Assembly (NCBI GenBank): GCA_026120185.1
Contig: JANUWF010001190.1
Coordinates: 2,356,001-2,420,000 of the forward strand
DNA length: 64,000 bases
Reading direction: 5' to 3'
Source: Voacanga thouarsii
Lineage: Eukaryota > Streptophyta > Magnoliopsida > Gentianales > Apocynaceae
The notes beneath the pieces were generated by a model. That model made no database searches, was not told the origin of the DNA, and saw nothing but the letters and a program-made list of their open reading frames with translations. The position numbers were made by a program, and so were the translations under genes. Positions 32,741 through 47,991 of this stretch are shown here, piece by piece; the stretch's first letter is position 1, and every line of letters begins with the position of its first letter.

Positions 32741-35196
32741 TCAATTTGACGAGAGAAAAGATTGGACACCAAATATCAGAAACAGAATTCCACCTAATAG
32801 TGTCACCTGTATTAAAAAAGAATAAGCCTGATTTGAAAAGAGAAATGCATATCTAAACTATCAGTTACCGTGGAGCCAAGTCTAACGAATAGCAGAAAGA
32901 GTTTTACCAGCCTCTCAGAGATTCGAGATGCTAAGCTCTTTCCTCCGATAACAGCTGCAACGGTGCACAGTGCCTGCCCTCTGTAGAAGTTGGCACCAAA
33001 GTAAAGCCTCAATTACATAAAAACCAGAACCCAAGAAAAGAAAGGAAGAGGGAAACAGAGAACATACAGAATTCCACCAAGGATCACTCCTATGGTATTT
33101 TCATCTGCTGCAAGACCAATGGTTGCCAGCTGAAAATGCAATTTTACACACAATTAATCTCATGTTGTTAGGTAGTGATTTATGAGTATTCCTCAGGATG
33201 ATGCTCACCTGACTCTTGTCACCCCATTCACCAAAACAGGTAACCGAGAATGCCTACACAATATGAAATAAAACATCTGAGATTCACTACGAAGACGAGT
33301 AAACAAGTTTTGAGAATCACTAACAAGCAAAAAACCTTGATGAACACAGGCGAGAAAAATCGTCCGAGAAATGGCCTCCTCTGCTGCTTCTTCAAATCCT
33401 CATTCTCATCCGTCTTCCAGAATGTGTCAATACATAGCATTAGTCAAATTTTTTATAGGTGAACTGACTTGAAGATTCCAAAACGTCCAACCATACATTT
33501 ACACTATCAAAATGCTGAGCAAAATATAGGAACTCTATTTAAAAGATTTAACGTTCTTCACCTCACCTTGCAACCTGCTGTGCTCTTAGGGCCTTGAGCA
33601 GCATCCTGATTATCCCAGAAGAAAAAGGAAACAGTTCATGAGAAACGATATCTTCAACTTGTACTAAAGCCACAGTCCAACACAAATGCAGATTAACACT
33701 CAAAACAGGGAAGCAGAGTGGTGACTGACCAATTCTTTTTCAACGTGCTTCAACTCGTCATTGTCACTGTTGAATATAAAGGACAAGAATTAATTTTTGC
33801 AGAGATCCGAAAGATGGACATTAGATCAGGGCATTTTCTTGATTGACAAAAACTAGAAGAAGAAAGGGGAAGAGAGAAAATACTCATCGTCTTCGTTGTA
33901 TGCTTCCCACAGTGACCATGACCCAAAGCTAAAGAAGAGAAGGGTAGTAATGTTGTGAGCAAGTTCACGAGAAATCTGCCAGGAAAATGAATAAGATAAC
34001 TGAAATACAAATATACTTCTGCAGATTGTTACCAAATAGTCATCTTTTTACACTTTCCAGTTCTGCCAATGTTATTGACAAATTAAAAACTCTGTGCAAC
34101 ATAGTCCAGGTTTCTCTCCCCTTTCTGTTCCATTAGTAGCTTTTATTTATTTTAGCATGAAGAGTGCTGACTTACTCTCGCACATATTTGGAACAATTAA
34201 ACTAACCCTGTTTATCATCTAATGTTTCTTACATAATCCGCGCCCTCGAAAGAAAAGGGAAATTTTGGCTTACCAAGTTCGGTGCAGCCCAACCAAAAGC
34301 AGCTGATAGAACAGTCATCACCTACATTTTCATTTCAAAACATCTCTTAGTCTGAAAAAGACATCAAATTCATTATTCCGGCACGCCTTTTTAACATAGA
34401 TTAGAAGAATCAAATAGAAATTACTGATTGATTTTAACAATTTTAAAAGCAATTGTTTTGTATATATCTGCAACAGAGAAATTGAAATAACAAAAGAACT
34501 GATCTTGTTAGTCAAAGAAATTATGATTGTAGATTTTTTGTTCCCCATAGCATTCATTTTCCATCTCGTTTCACCCAAGGTGGGATTAGCATATTTGATA
34601 TTAGTGAACTGAAAATAGTCAAGTGGATTAATTTCTTGAAATACAAAGCCAAAGAAAAGGCAGAAGCCAAAAGAAAGCTTACAATGACAGAAGACAGGCA
34701 ACCAAGCAAAACACTCCTCCTTGGATGCTGCATTGCCAGTATCTTACAACGACAAGACGTTAAGGAGTCCAAAGAAAACCATTCAGTCCAGGCTTTCACA
34801 GACCAAAACCAACAATTTTAATCATTAACTCATAATCGAATTCGAGCACAACCAAGTCTTTCCAGTATTTGATGAACTTGTCAACGTCACCAAGAGAGAA
34901 TCACTTTCTTTTTTGTGCATTCTTTTACATATCCTTTGTGGAGTGCAACGAGAACTGGGAAAAGAGTAGTAACAGAGAGAACATACTTACAGCAGCAACA
35001 CAGAAGGTTCTATCACCAACCTCGGAAAGAACTGTCATCATAAGAGACTTTGTAAAGCCCTGAAACAAAATCCAGGCACCCAGAGTTTGAGTAGATTATT
35101 AAGGTAGAACATGCTATAACAGAAAGATCATTGCTTTGCTTTTTCATATTTTGGAGGTCAACGGCTAAATTTCACCTGTGATATTGGCGAATCCAT
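32741..35196 (-). CDS. GDT1-like (UPF0016) Mn2+/Ca2+ transporter
   Basis: Twelve exons, in transcript order 35196-35176, 35059-34991, 34742-34683, 34321-34274, 33975-33884, 33766-33730, 33605-33567, 33413-33336, 33253-33209, 33129-33068, 32980-32908, 32806-32741 (690 nt, 229 aa, as in the short Arabidopsis GDT1-like proteins). The two family signatures ExGD[KR][TS] are present as EVGDRT in exon 2 and EWGDKS in exon 9, one in each half of the pseudo-symmetric protein. About six membrane segments flank a charged middle loop (NEDDDNDELKHVEKEL). There is no plastid transit peptide (it starts MDSPISQ), so it belongs with the Golgi/ER GDT1-like members rather than plastid PAM71. These move Mn2+ and Ca2+ in exchange for protons. 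Exon 1 is only 21 nt. Confidence 0.92.
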
Positions 35197-35984
35197 TTCC
35201 TCAAACTCAATGAAGAAATGCAAGGACCTTGATGAAGAAAAAATGTCACTCTCAAGAGGCTTCTGAGAGCAGAAAGTCAATATATATAGAGGTATACACA
35301 GCTTGTGTGTGTGTGTGCGCGCGAGTGTAAAAATAGAGATGCATTTTGTTGGCTTGAAGTTCCATGTGAGAAAGGAGAAACTTACCTTCGTTGATGATTG
35401 GCAAATGAGAAAATAATATTATCAAATATAATTTTTTTAAAAATAAATTTATAAAATATGATTTTAGATAAATTACATTCTTATATTTAGAAGATAAAAA
35501 AATTGAAAGAAAGTTTTATAAATATTTTTAATATTTAAAGTTAAAATATTATACATACAAAAATTTTTAAAATTATTTTAAAATATTTCTTATAATTATT
35601 GTACAATTTAATTATATATTTATTTCTTTTAAATGATTATATTAAATAAAAATCATATAATTAGTGTTCTTATGTCTTAAATGCAGATTTTATTTTATTT
35701 TATAATATTTTTATATTAAGCTCAAATTTTAATGTTAATAAAAAATAATATTTGATTATTATCAAATTAAAATATTTACAGAAATTTAATAAATTTTCTT
35801 TTCATATAAGCTATACAATCATAATATGATTTTTAAATTAAAAATTTACAATTATTTTTCTTAAAGTTAAACTTTTTAATTTTATGAAAAAAAGTATATT
35901 TTAGCTGGTAATATATAATTTTTTTATAACCAAATAAATACGAAATGTGTAATTGGTCAGTTTCAATTTGGTTTCAATTAGCGG

Positions 35985-36065
35985 AAGGGTCGAGTGGGAG
36001 GGGGGAAGATTCGAACTTGCGACCATCCAACTAAAACCCATGACCAGTTAAATTATACCGAGTGG
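35985..36065 (-). mobile_element. tRNA-related SINE-like fragment
   Basis: On the minus strand, TAACCACTCGGTATAATT leads to TTTTAGTTGGATGG and then GGTCGCAAGTTCGAATCTT, which resemble the A and B boxes of an RNA polymerase III promoter. No acceptor-stem pairing is evident, so it is read as a SINE head. Confidence 0.4.
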
Positions 36066-37002
36066 TTAAATATATATAAAAAAAGAAATATATAAATTTT
36101 TAATATTACTAGATTAGAAAAGGTGTAAGGAGAGAAAGATAAGTGATGAGGAGTATATAAATATAAATAAATATTTTATTTATCTTTGTTTTTAAAATTA
36201 TTTTTATATTTATTGTTATAATCTTGGAAAATGAATCACAATATTACTTTTCATAATGGATACATTTTCTCAATATTTTATATTTATTTTTCCAAATATC
36301 AAGAATCAAATACTTCTTTTAAGACATAATTAATGAACTAAACACTTAATTTTAAAAATAAAGAATATGGTTACTTTTTTTTATAACCAAATAGAGCCTA
36401 AAGCATTTGATTATGCCTCATGCACTGAATCCTCTATGACATGAAGAACATGTTCCATTTTTTTTTCAAATCTTCATTTTAAAAGAATTTTCTTGGTCAT
36501 AATTCTTTTTCATTTGGAAGATTAATAAAGTATTTATTATTTTTTGTCAATTTTATCTATATAACTTATTACTTCACTAAATGACATTAATTTTTAATTT
36601 TAATCTACTATTTCTAAGAAGGTTAATTTAATTTTTTCTCTCAAAATTTTAAAAATTTAAAAATTTCCAAAACTTGAATGGTCAACTCAAAGTTCATTTA
36701 AAAAAAACAACGTAAAAATATTGCTCCTTTCCTCGAGGTTGAATATCCTATTTTTTAATCTAACATAAAAATATGATAGTATTTAATTACGAGTAATTTA
36801 TTACTTTACCCTCTTATTAATCAAAATATTAATAATAAACTTATAGGTTAATGAAATTTATATACTTAAATAGAGAAAGTTAATTATAAAAATTTTAATA
36901 TATATTTATTTTAGACAATACACATTCATTTTCAAATATTCTAAAGTATTAATATAGACATTATTACAAAAAAAAAAGAGTAATATTTATTTAAATTGAA
37001 TT

Positions 37003-37350
37003 GCTAGCAAGGGGAGGCAAGATTTGAGGAAGCCACCTGCTCTACAAGACAATGTAGCGACCAAAACCTCGGCATCTTAACGTCTATATTAATAAATGAA
37101 GTTAGTTATTAAATTTTAAAGAAAAATATTTATTTTAAAAAAAAATAAAAACGAGCATAGCAATATAAACATATGAAAGAGGAATATGTATTTAAATGGG
37201 AGTAGTAGCCAAGGAAGGCAAGATTTGAGGGAGGCCACCTACTCCACAAGACAAGAACCTAGATAACCACTCCCCAAAATGGTGCTGCCTTGTTATTTTG
37301 ACCCCAGAAAATCACATATGTGAAGGCGACCAGAACCTTGGCATCTTGGC
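37003..37350. repeat. Diverged direct duplication with a length difference
   Basis: GGCAAGATTTGAGG...GCCACCT...CTC.ACAAGACAA at about 37016-37052 recurs at about 37217-37252, and GCGACCAAAACCTCGGCATCTT (37052-37078) recurs at about 37328-37350. The right copy has about 75 extra bases between these blocks. It probably marks a partial duplication of the RCC1 3' flank or an old transposon. Confidence 0.5.
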
Positions 37351-37471
37351 TTCCTTCAATATAGAAATACTTAGAAGTGAATCCTAGGTTTCCCACTATA
37401 ATTATAGCATTACACAAGATTCTTCTAATTATACAGTAGTAATGTAGTATCTATTAAGCAAAGGCTGCAGC

Positions 37472-40400
37472 CTACTGCTCTGATAAACAAGGCTGCCACT
37501 CTACTATTGCCAGTGTATGACGGCCACCACAAGCAACATACTTGGCAACCCAACGGCCTTCATTGCCACTAAGATTTGAGGGTGGTGGAATGTTTATGGG
37601 AACTTCTGATGGGTGACCTGTTGTCACCTTTTTTCCATATCCAAGACGGCCATGGTCTCCTCGTCCAAACTGTACAAGTGAGGATAAGTCAGTCAGCAAC
37701 ACAATATCCTTACATTGTTGTAAGTGGATCACATAAAAAACATAACTTGCCCATTGATTCAAAAATCATGGTAAAAGGGAGTAAAATATATAATATGTTC
37801 TAAGACAAATTAATCGGAAGCTAAAGACAGCTGAACTACTTATCAAGACCTCCAAGGCGGCATATTAATGTATTTGGTGGAAGTGGAATTACATAAGCAG
37901 CTAACACCTAGCCTGAATAACTGTTTAGTATAAAAAAAACTCTCCTTTTTCTTACAAAAAATAAAGATCTTTCCTGGCATAATACCAGTTAACAGGTGCT
38001 TTATGGTGTTAGTGCTGGAGATGTGAAATACAACTATTGTCAAACTTGAAGGATGCCCTCATTCCCCTTGCATAAGAAGTTTAGCCAAATCACGCTTAGA
38101 TTTAGCAAATTGGTTTCCAGATGCATATCATTAACCCCAAAAATCACAGAGAAGTTTGATAATACTCACAGAAAACATGCGTCCATCACGAGTTAAGGCA
38201 ACAGAATGGGTGCCTCCACATGATACCTGCACCAAGAAGGTTCCCGACTTTAGAATTCTTGCAAGAACTTGAGTTATACAAGGCAAAGTTGACAACAAAT
38301 GGAATGAACTTGGTTAACCACTGTTAAATTCATGAAAAGGGAACTACCAAAAATGAAAAAGAGAAATTGAAGTCAAGGTTTAAATAAGCCCACCAAACGC
38401 AAGGTGACAGTCACCAGTTGTCTCATTATTGTCAGATGCGAATTCCTCTCAATGCATAATTTAGAAAACTTCCTATCCCAACTTTTAATGTAAAATCCAT
38501 TACTAGATCCCATAAATTTCAGCTCATTGATAATAAAGTAGATTGCTCAAGAACCATATCATGCAAAAGCAAATCTCTCCAAAGAAAGCATTGTGTTGGC
38601 AATCAAAGAAGTAGCAGGCGCAATATTTTAGTAATTGTTTAAGAGAATTTTCTGGAAAAGATTCTTTCTTAAGATACCGGATGAAAAACATCCTATGAAA
38701 GATGACATCACTTTAGGACCTTTTAAAAGGATATCATCTATCTGCTCAAAGTAGCATATGCAAATAGTTTCACCTACAATAATCATTTTCTTTAAATTAA
38801 TGTTAAACAAAAATTGTATCTTGACATGCATTAGTAGTGATGTATATATCAGCACCTGCACGATATCCTCTCCGACTAGAAGCTGAACCATTTGGGGAAC
38901 CATTTTACTGCTTTTGTCATCTCCAAAACCAAGTCTTCCGTGTTCCCCTCTTCCCCAGCCATATACCTGCAAAATATAAGAGGCTTAACCCACTACTAAA
39001 ATTAAATGCAAAAGAAGATTCACAATTTAGTTGACATTGCAACTGGAATCTTAACAGGGACAAGGCAACATCTTTAAAGTCCCTTGGAGATTTGCAAACA
39101 TAAAAGTCTCTTATTTTGATAAATGAAAAATTAAGGGACTCCTCCAGAGCAATGTGAAAGCCAAGTTATGCAGCAATTGATGGGCTAAAAGGAGGTGATA
39201 ATCTGCTTTAGCTAATCAGAAATAGAAACTTGGAATTATTTCAAACTTTTTCTTCTTATGGCACTCCAAAGCTATCTTAACAGAAGATTGTTAGCTTAAG
39301 CTAAAGATTGATTATATAGCTTGATAATTTACCAACATAGTAGCCCTATGTGAGAAATCAATATGAAAGTCAATATCAATAATGCAAAACTCGGTTATAA
39401 GCCTATAGACAAGATTAAATATTGTTCATGAATACAAGTCAAATTGAGTTACAAGCCATGAGGTACATAATTTAACGATATGAACAGTTTCACATTTAAA
39501 AAGTAGGTACCTCTCCTTCATATGTTAATGCAGTTGAGTGCCACCCTCCGGCTGCAATATCAACCTGGAAATAAGTAGAATGTTAACAAGTCGAGTAAAA
39601 CCTTAACACCTTTATTTAATATGCTTTTAACTTCACTCAGCCATGAGTTTGTCATAAGTTTATCAAACTAAGCCAAAAGCATCGTTATGATTTTCATTAA
39701 ATAGTTGATATCTCAATGAAAAGGATATTGAGAAACAAAATTCTCGGCTATGGTAGAAAAAGTTGAAAAAACTATCAAATTCTTCTTACAGTGAGTTGGT
39801 ACAGAAACAAAAAAGGGAGTAATTTTCTTATTCATACCATGTAAACTAGTCTCACAAAGAGAATACAGATAATTGACATTATTCTGAGATCTCAGCGAGT
39901 TGATAGAAATCATCGCATTTTTTCCCCCTTTTTTCTGTCATAAGACATCTGGCTCTTCACTTCATTAAAACTTTAGCATAGTTTCCCCATGAAATGTTTT
40001 CATGATTCTGCCTATTCCTATGAGGCTAAAGATTTCAAATATCACTTAGCAAGAAAATGAGGATAGCGATTTCAATCGCGAATTGTTATACGAATACAAG
40101 CAGGCCTTTCAAGATTTAGGAAACTAGTCAATGCATAGAAATACAAACCAAGGTAAGGCCAGACAACCCTTGAACGGGAATAGGCTGTGATCTTGGTTGA
40201 GTATCACCAGTTCCTAGTTGTCCATACTCGTTATTACCCCATGCCATTAGTACTCCATCATCAAGGAGAGCCAAATTATGGAAAGCTCCAACAGCAATCA
40301 CTCTCACACTTTCAAGACCTTGTACTCGAACAGGAGTAGAAATTTGCTTTCTGTGCAAGTTCAGAGGAGAAATCACAAACAAAATTTAAGTCCAATTTCG

Positions 40401-41890
40401 TAAGCTATAATATAATGACTTTACGGAAAGCCAATCACAAAGAGAGTATACATGTCACCAGGAGGCCATGGTTGACCCCATGTCCATACATGTCCTTCCC
40501 GTGTTAGGACAACTGAATGTGTGCCTCCAGCAGCTACCTGCAAGGCAGCAAAGTGGGGGATGTTAAATATCAAGGAAGAGAAATGCAACATATTACATGT
40601 TCACAAATGCATATTCAAGGACTAAAGTGAAAGCAAAGATCTCTTCCAATGACTCCACCATAATTCCTTTTCCTAATAACTAACAAAAGGCTTTGAAACC
40701 TTAGCTTGAGCTATGAACAGGAATCGAATATCATCATATCCATAATGTAACTTTTAAATGTTTCAGTATTGAAATCAACTTTACAATTAAGTTTACTAAG
40801 AAATGCTTCCTATGAAATAATTCTTCCAGTAGACCATGCCTTTACCTGCCGAACAGTAAGCTTTGGCATACATCGCTGTGGAATTACAATATCCCTCCTC
40901 ACAGGCTTACCAGTGTCATCTTTCCGTTCAGGCTCTTCACCACACTGGCCATACTCATTTCCACCTACAAAATATAACAAAAATTCTTACAACCAAAAAC
41001 AAATTGTTGACAGAATACAGTATATATTTAAGAACAAACTGAGACATACCTGATAGACCAAAACAAACAACGGGAATATTATTCAAAGACAGTGCATTTT
41101 GAAAACCAACAAGACGCACCCTTATACCATCAGTTTACTCGTACCTATATTTAATTAGAAATTGTAGGAAAAGCGGAAAGAACAAAATTGACATACCCCA
41201 AGCATAGGCTCGGCCTTGATCGTCAACAGCCAAACAATGCCACCCACCAATAGCTGCCTGAGATGAAGTAATATATTGACAAAAAGAACCAACTATTAAA
41301 CTAAACTTCCGAAAGGAAGGTCAAGTCCAATACGCCAAATTAAAAAATCATTACCTGAACAATCTTAACGTTAGCCAGAGCTTTCACTTGACTAGGAATA
41401 TTCTCCGTTTTGGTCTCGGGTGGATGCCCCAAAGTCCCCCTTTGATTCCAACCCCAAGTAAATAACTAATTTCCATCAAATCCAGAAAACAGAAAAGCAA
41501 AAATATGCACAAAACAGAACCCACATCAGATTCTGCTAAAGAAAAGTAAAACAAAGTGCAATATACAATCTTTGACAAGCGATAGTAGCAGAGTCATCAA
41601 TTTAACAGCTTTGGGAACTACCTTGCCGTCGTCGCAAATGGCCAGAGAGTTTCGACTACCAGCAACTACAGAGCAAACGTTGTACGCCTCGAGAGCTTTG
41701 ATGGTGCACACCCATTCTTCCTCTTCAACTTCACCAATTCCCAACTGACCATCTTCTCCTGAACCCCTGAAATTACATCTGCGTTAATCAGTATAATACT
41801 TAACCTGCCATATTTGCTGTGTCTATTTTATGTGTGTATACAGTACAGAGGGAGTGACCATGCGATAACTGCGGTCTTGGAGGCGGCCAT
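37472..41890 (-). CDS. RCC1-repeat (seven-bladed propeller) protein
   Basis: Eleven exons, in transcript order 41890-41859, 41766-41622, 41465-41355, 41257-41197, 40964-40846, 40537-40452, 40350-40149, 39564-39511, 38966-38856, 38226-38170, 37669-37472 (1176 nt, 391 aa). RCC1 signatures recur: WGSGEDGQLG, GWNQRGTLGHP, GGNEYGQCGE, GGTHSVVLTREGHVWTWG, GNNEYGQLGTGD, GWGRGEHGRLGFGD, FGRGDHGRLGYG, CGGRHTLAIVEW. Length and order match Arabidopsis At5g16040/At3g02510 as I recall them. The family includes the UV-B receptor UVR8, but the UVR8 tryptophan triad is not evident here and the protein has no C-terminal tail, so a UV-B role is not implied. Molecular function is unknown. Cmc1-like and CCT6 genes follow to the right, as in Arabidopsis. 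Confidence 0.93.
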
Positions 41891-43052
41891 AGAGGAGAGG
41901 CCTACTGACAGTGTCCCTTGCTAGAAAAGAGGCGGATTGTAGGGGCCAATGTATCAATGGACGGTCTTATATAGGGGAACTTCTTGGTGCGTGCTTCAAG
42001 TGGAAGCCGGAGGGGAAACAGCCAGAAGTGCGATTCTGATTCGAAATTGCATAATTGTCCAATTTGATTGATGAAAATTGACAAGTTTTGGAAATTTTTT
42101 GAGCCATGCTATTGATACATAAATATACAACTTAGCAAACATATTGATAGAACATAAAAAATATATAATTTTTTAAAAAATCATTTAGTATAATTTAGGG
42201 GGAAGTTACTAATATTTGTGTGATGATAAAGTTCCTATGTCATTTTACCACCAATCACCGACATTGTGAAAGAATTTTGTATTTTGATATTGTGAAAGAG
42301 ATTTGAATTAGCAATATATGTACATAATTTTAAAATTAATAATTTTTTAATTTTATTCTTTTATTTTAAATTAATTATATAATTTTTTAAAATTCTTTTA
42401 GAATAGAAATTTTATTTGAAAAACAACTCTCTTAATGTCATGAAGAGAGTAATATTTTACACATATGGCATTGGTCAAATATCCATTATTATTTCTGCGA
42501 GATCAACTACTGCAGTTATTTTCCATGGCATGATTCCCAAAAAACAAGAGTCTTCTCTTCTGCTTTCTGATTTGTTTGGCAAATGGCACACATTACATTA
42601 TAAAGATCATTCATCCAACCACACGCACCATCATACACAGGATGCATTCCCGCTCAAATTGGAGGCACTTTTTCTTCCCCCTCTTTCTTCGGGGAGGGAA
42701 TTGGAGGGATTGAAACCAGTTCACAGTCCAAAAGTATGTGAGAAACACCAATGCATTGAACAACGTGTAGAAAGAAAATTAATAGGAATAAATATTTCAT
42801 TAGGGCAAAGCCATTAGTTCATCCCGTTATCATATTAAAATAGAAATAGAATCGCTCAATAAAAGCACTACATCCCCTAATGAGACATCCAAAGCACTAA
42901 ATCTTCTCTTTAGATATTGAAACATAAATCGGTAGAACATTGCAACCCCGAGCGCCACTACCAAGCCATCCATCCAATCTTTGCTATAAACCCCCCAACG
43001 GAAGTCCTATACTAAAATAACAAACAGAGAGTACAAGGCTACACTACAGGCT
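41891..43052. other. Spacer between RCC1-repeat and 14-3-3 genes
   Basis: It contains the promoter of the RCC1-repeat gene (from 41891 rightward), AT-rich DNA, and the 3' UTR of the 14-3-3 gene near 42850-43052. The plus-strand open frame at 42416-42817 resembles no known protein. Confidence 0.5.
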
Positions 43053-45046
<1,994 letters not shown>

Positions 45047-45074
45047 TTTCACTTGTATTAATAAAATACTGATC

Positions 45075-45702
45075 CTGCGAAAGTTTCAAACAAAACTGTC
45101 TGAATTACTAACCATACAACACACAAGCCACCGTGCAAAATAGTATACACATAAACAAACAGAATAATACTAGAAATTCACTAAAATCCTTGGTAGTTGG
45201 TTTGTTAATCAAATGGATCAAGAAACTCATCACTTGATTCGCTAATCAGATGAAGGAAAAAAATTTACATAAAATCATCTGGAAGATCCAAATGCCTGTG
45301 CTGTGTAGAAATATATAGAATTACGAGCAGCAGAACAATTAGTAATCCACACAATAGTCCTAAAACACATCTCAACATCTGTAATTATTCATTCAATGCC
45401 AGAATCCTAAAATTTCTTTACCATTTCCATTCAACATTGGATTAGCTTAAAAATAAAGCAGATCGCCAAAAAGAGACGCATGAAAACAACAGACTAACAA
45501 CCAAATACCAATATGCCAAATAATAATCACGAAATCATGAAGCAAAATTCAACTCTGACAGTGACAACAATCGAAATGAAAGATCAAACTGTCAGCGAGT
45601 GCAGATCTATTACCGATTCAAAATCTACGGAAATTAAAAATACAAGAGAAATCGAGAAATTGCAGATCCAGACCTAGCCCTAGAGAAAATCGAAAAGTAC
45701 CT
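45075..45702 (-). other. Probable 5' UTR intron of the 14-3-3 gene
   Basis: On the minus strand CAAATAG|GTACTTTTCG near 45702 looks like a donor, and ACTTTCGCAG|GATCAG near 45076 an acceptor with a pyrimidine-rich lead. The sequence between is AT-rich and non-coding. Leader introns are common in plant 14-3-3 genes and often raise expression. Confidence 0.55.
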
Positions 45703-45729
45703 ATTTGCCGAATGCCGATGCAGCGATCA

Positions 45730-47200
45730 AATTACGGAGGGAGTAAGAGCGAGAAGGGGATGAATTTTAAAGCAAGGCGAGAGTTTCGGATAGGCTGGGC
45801 CAATGAGCAGCGGACAGGTGGGCAAGCGGTGGCGGAGTATGCTATATGGAGTCTTTTTTCAAACGGACACGAGCTCGTGCCACGGTGGCAGTAACCATTC
45901 AAAGGCCTTTTTTGATTGGGCCAACGTTAATCGGTGTAGTCCGTGATTGGCCTAGTTGAATACTTGTATACATGCAGTCTACTGGGCTTAACGTTTTTGG
46001 AGTGGGCTTCTGGAAACGGCTGCGATTGATGGGGCGGAGAGTGAACTGAAGTTTATGTGCTGAAATGTCTCCCAACCCATGATGTGATTATATGGTAAAC
46101 GGCAAGTCTGTAAACGCTACTCTGACCCAAATTATTGTTATTTTAATTTTTATTTTAAATTATTTATTTTGTTAAAAAATTAAGATTTAATATACTAAAT
46201 TTATTTTAAATATTATTTATTCATTTTTAATTTAATTTTTATTTTAAATTATTTACTTTGTTAGAAAATTAAGATTTAACATACCAAATTTGTTCTCATT
46301 TAAAAGTACTCTATTTTTTAAATATATTAAATAATTTCTTTCCCAACAAACTAATCTCATTTAAATAATATGAGAGAGAAGCAATTTGGATTACATCAAA
46401 GTTTTAAAATTTGAGTATTTCTTAATAAATAGAGAAAGAATATATTAAATTTTAAGAGTAAGAATGTAAGTAAATGTTTAATTAACTAAAAAACTTACTT
46501 ATCTTAATACACACGTAATGGGTTAAATAAGACAAATAATTTGGGACAGAATGAGTAGTGTTTTGTGTTATTCTAGGTTAGTGCTCGTGCGTTGCACGGG
46601 ATAATTTCAGTAACGTTCTCAATTTTCTTATATTCAAAAATAATTTAGATAAGAAGATAATTGTAATATTTTAAAAAATAAAAAGTTCATATAACTTTGA
46701 TTTGGTGATGCACCTGTTGAAAGATTAATTTCATAATGAAAATAGAGTATTGTTCAAGAGTGTGTAAATAAATTATTCATTAATTCCATAATAAATTTGT
46801 TCTTCTTTTGAAATGAATGAAATGCATGTGAAGTCAATAAGTAAAAGGAGCCATACAAAACCATGACTTCAAATATCGTTCGGCATCACAAATGAATCTC
46901 ATGTATAACTATTAAATAGAGTAAACAAAAGGACTCACCTATCGATGTACGAATTTCACTTCAAGAAAGTCTTTCATGGATTTCCCTACTTCATGGGTAG
47001 CTTCATCTTGGTTGCCACAAAAAATCCTTGGTAACAATTTATAACTAAGGAACTTTATAATTGAACTTTATAACTGCATCAGTAGGGAAATCCTTGGCTA
47101 AAATAGTCCTTGATGATGGTTCTTCCAATATTCAGAGTCCAATTGGTGACTATTCATTACATTTTGATCCATGTAATGCTCAATTTGCGTAACAATTTTA
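45730..47200. other. Intergenic DNA upstream of the 14-3-3 gene
   Basis: The first part (45730-46000) should hold the 14-3-3 promoter. After that comes AT-rich DNA and, at 46581-46600, the palindromic string GTGCTCGTGCGTTGCACGGG, which resembles sequences often seen at ends of plant non-autonomous transposons. No gene was seen. Confidence 0.45.
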
Positions 47201-47553
47201 ATGAGATTATGCGTTGGGACATCATCAGTTGTTGGGAACGATTTATTTGCACTGCACCATGTTTGTTACCTTAGGTGGGATGACAAATGTTATGGCGATA
47301 GGCCTCCAAAGATCGGTAATGGTGTCCTTATTGGGGCTACCGTAGCCATATTAGGAAATGTGAGGATTGGTGAGGGGGTAGAAACTGGGACAGGCTCATC
47401 AGTGCTAATTAAGTGTCGTCTTGGAAGACTGTAGTTGGGAATCTGGGAAGGTTGATTGGTGGAAAGGAGAAACCTCAAATACATGAAGACATAGTCGGGG
47501 AGTCGATGGAGCATACCTCATTCATTTCTCAACGGTTCGATTATGTTATATAA
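47200..47553 (+). pseudogene. Serine O-acetyltransferase pseudogene fragment
   Basis: The left-handed beta-helix of a plant serine acetyltransferase is recognisable: SSVVGNDLFALHHV, GDRPPKIGNGVLIGATVAIL, GNVRIGEGVETGTGSSVLIK, then in a shifted frame VVGNLGRLIGGKEKP and a tail ending SQRFDYVI with a stop at 47551. Frameshifts follow HHV and VLIK, and the N-terminal half is missing. The piece is intronless here; whether it is a retrocopy or a transposon-carried fragment is open. It cannot make an enzyme. Confidence 0.82.
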
Positions 47554-47904
47554 ACAAATGTAGTATTTCTCTAAAGAGTAATATACTTGATCATGCTTCC
47601 TTGTGGCAATACAACTTTGTTCTGGTATCAGGATATCACTGAATTCATTATCCAATAACAATTATATCAAATTCAGACAACCGATAACACTTCTTATAAA
47701 GGAACGGATAGATGCGAACGAAGAGTGATGCGTAGGTGAACATAACTTTGATTACGTCCGTCTTATCTGAATTCAATGAATTCAAATAATCCTAATATTA
47801 AAAAAAAAAAACTCTTTAAAATTTTTTCACCTCTTACCTGAATTCATTAAATTCAGATAATCCTAATATTAAAAAAAATTATTTAAAATTTCTTCACCAG
47901 GAAA

Positions 47905-47949
47905 AAAAAGAGAGTGTCATGTGTCATAATAGGAGGCTTCCGCAGTTCC

Positions 47950-47991
<42 letters not shown>

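Larger units (their letters stand above)
35197..37471. other. AT-rich intergenic region
   Basis: About 2.2 kb with no recognisable gene. A GT/GC dinucleotide run lies at about 35305-35325 in the upstream region of the GDT1-like gene. A tRNA-like SINE piece lies at 35985-36065 and a diverged duplication at 37003-37350. The last part should contain the 3' UTR of the RCC1-repeat gene. Confidence 0.5.

Noticed and set aside
32812..32907. Read-through from exon 11 of the GDT1-like gene to the stop near 32819
   Set aside because: The tail so obtained is unlike the family, while splicing at 32907 to 32806 gives the expected hydrophobic end LLGGILFLIFGVQSF.
42416..42817. Plus-strand open frame of 133 codons
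   Set aside because: No recognisable motif, no supporting neighbours and AT-rich flanks; it fits a chance frame.
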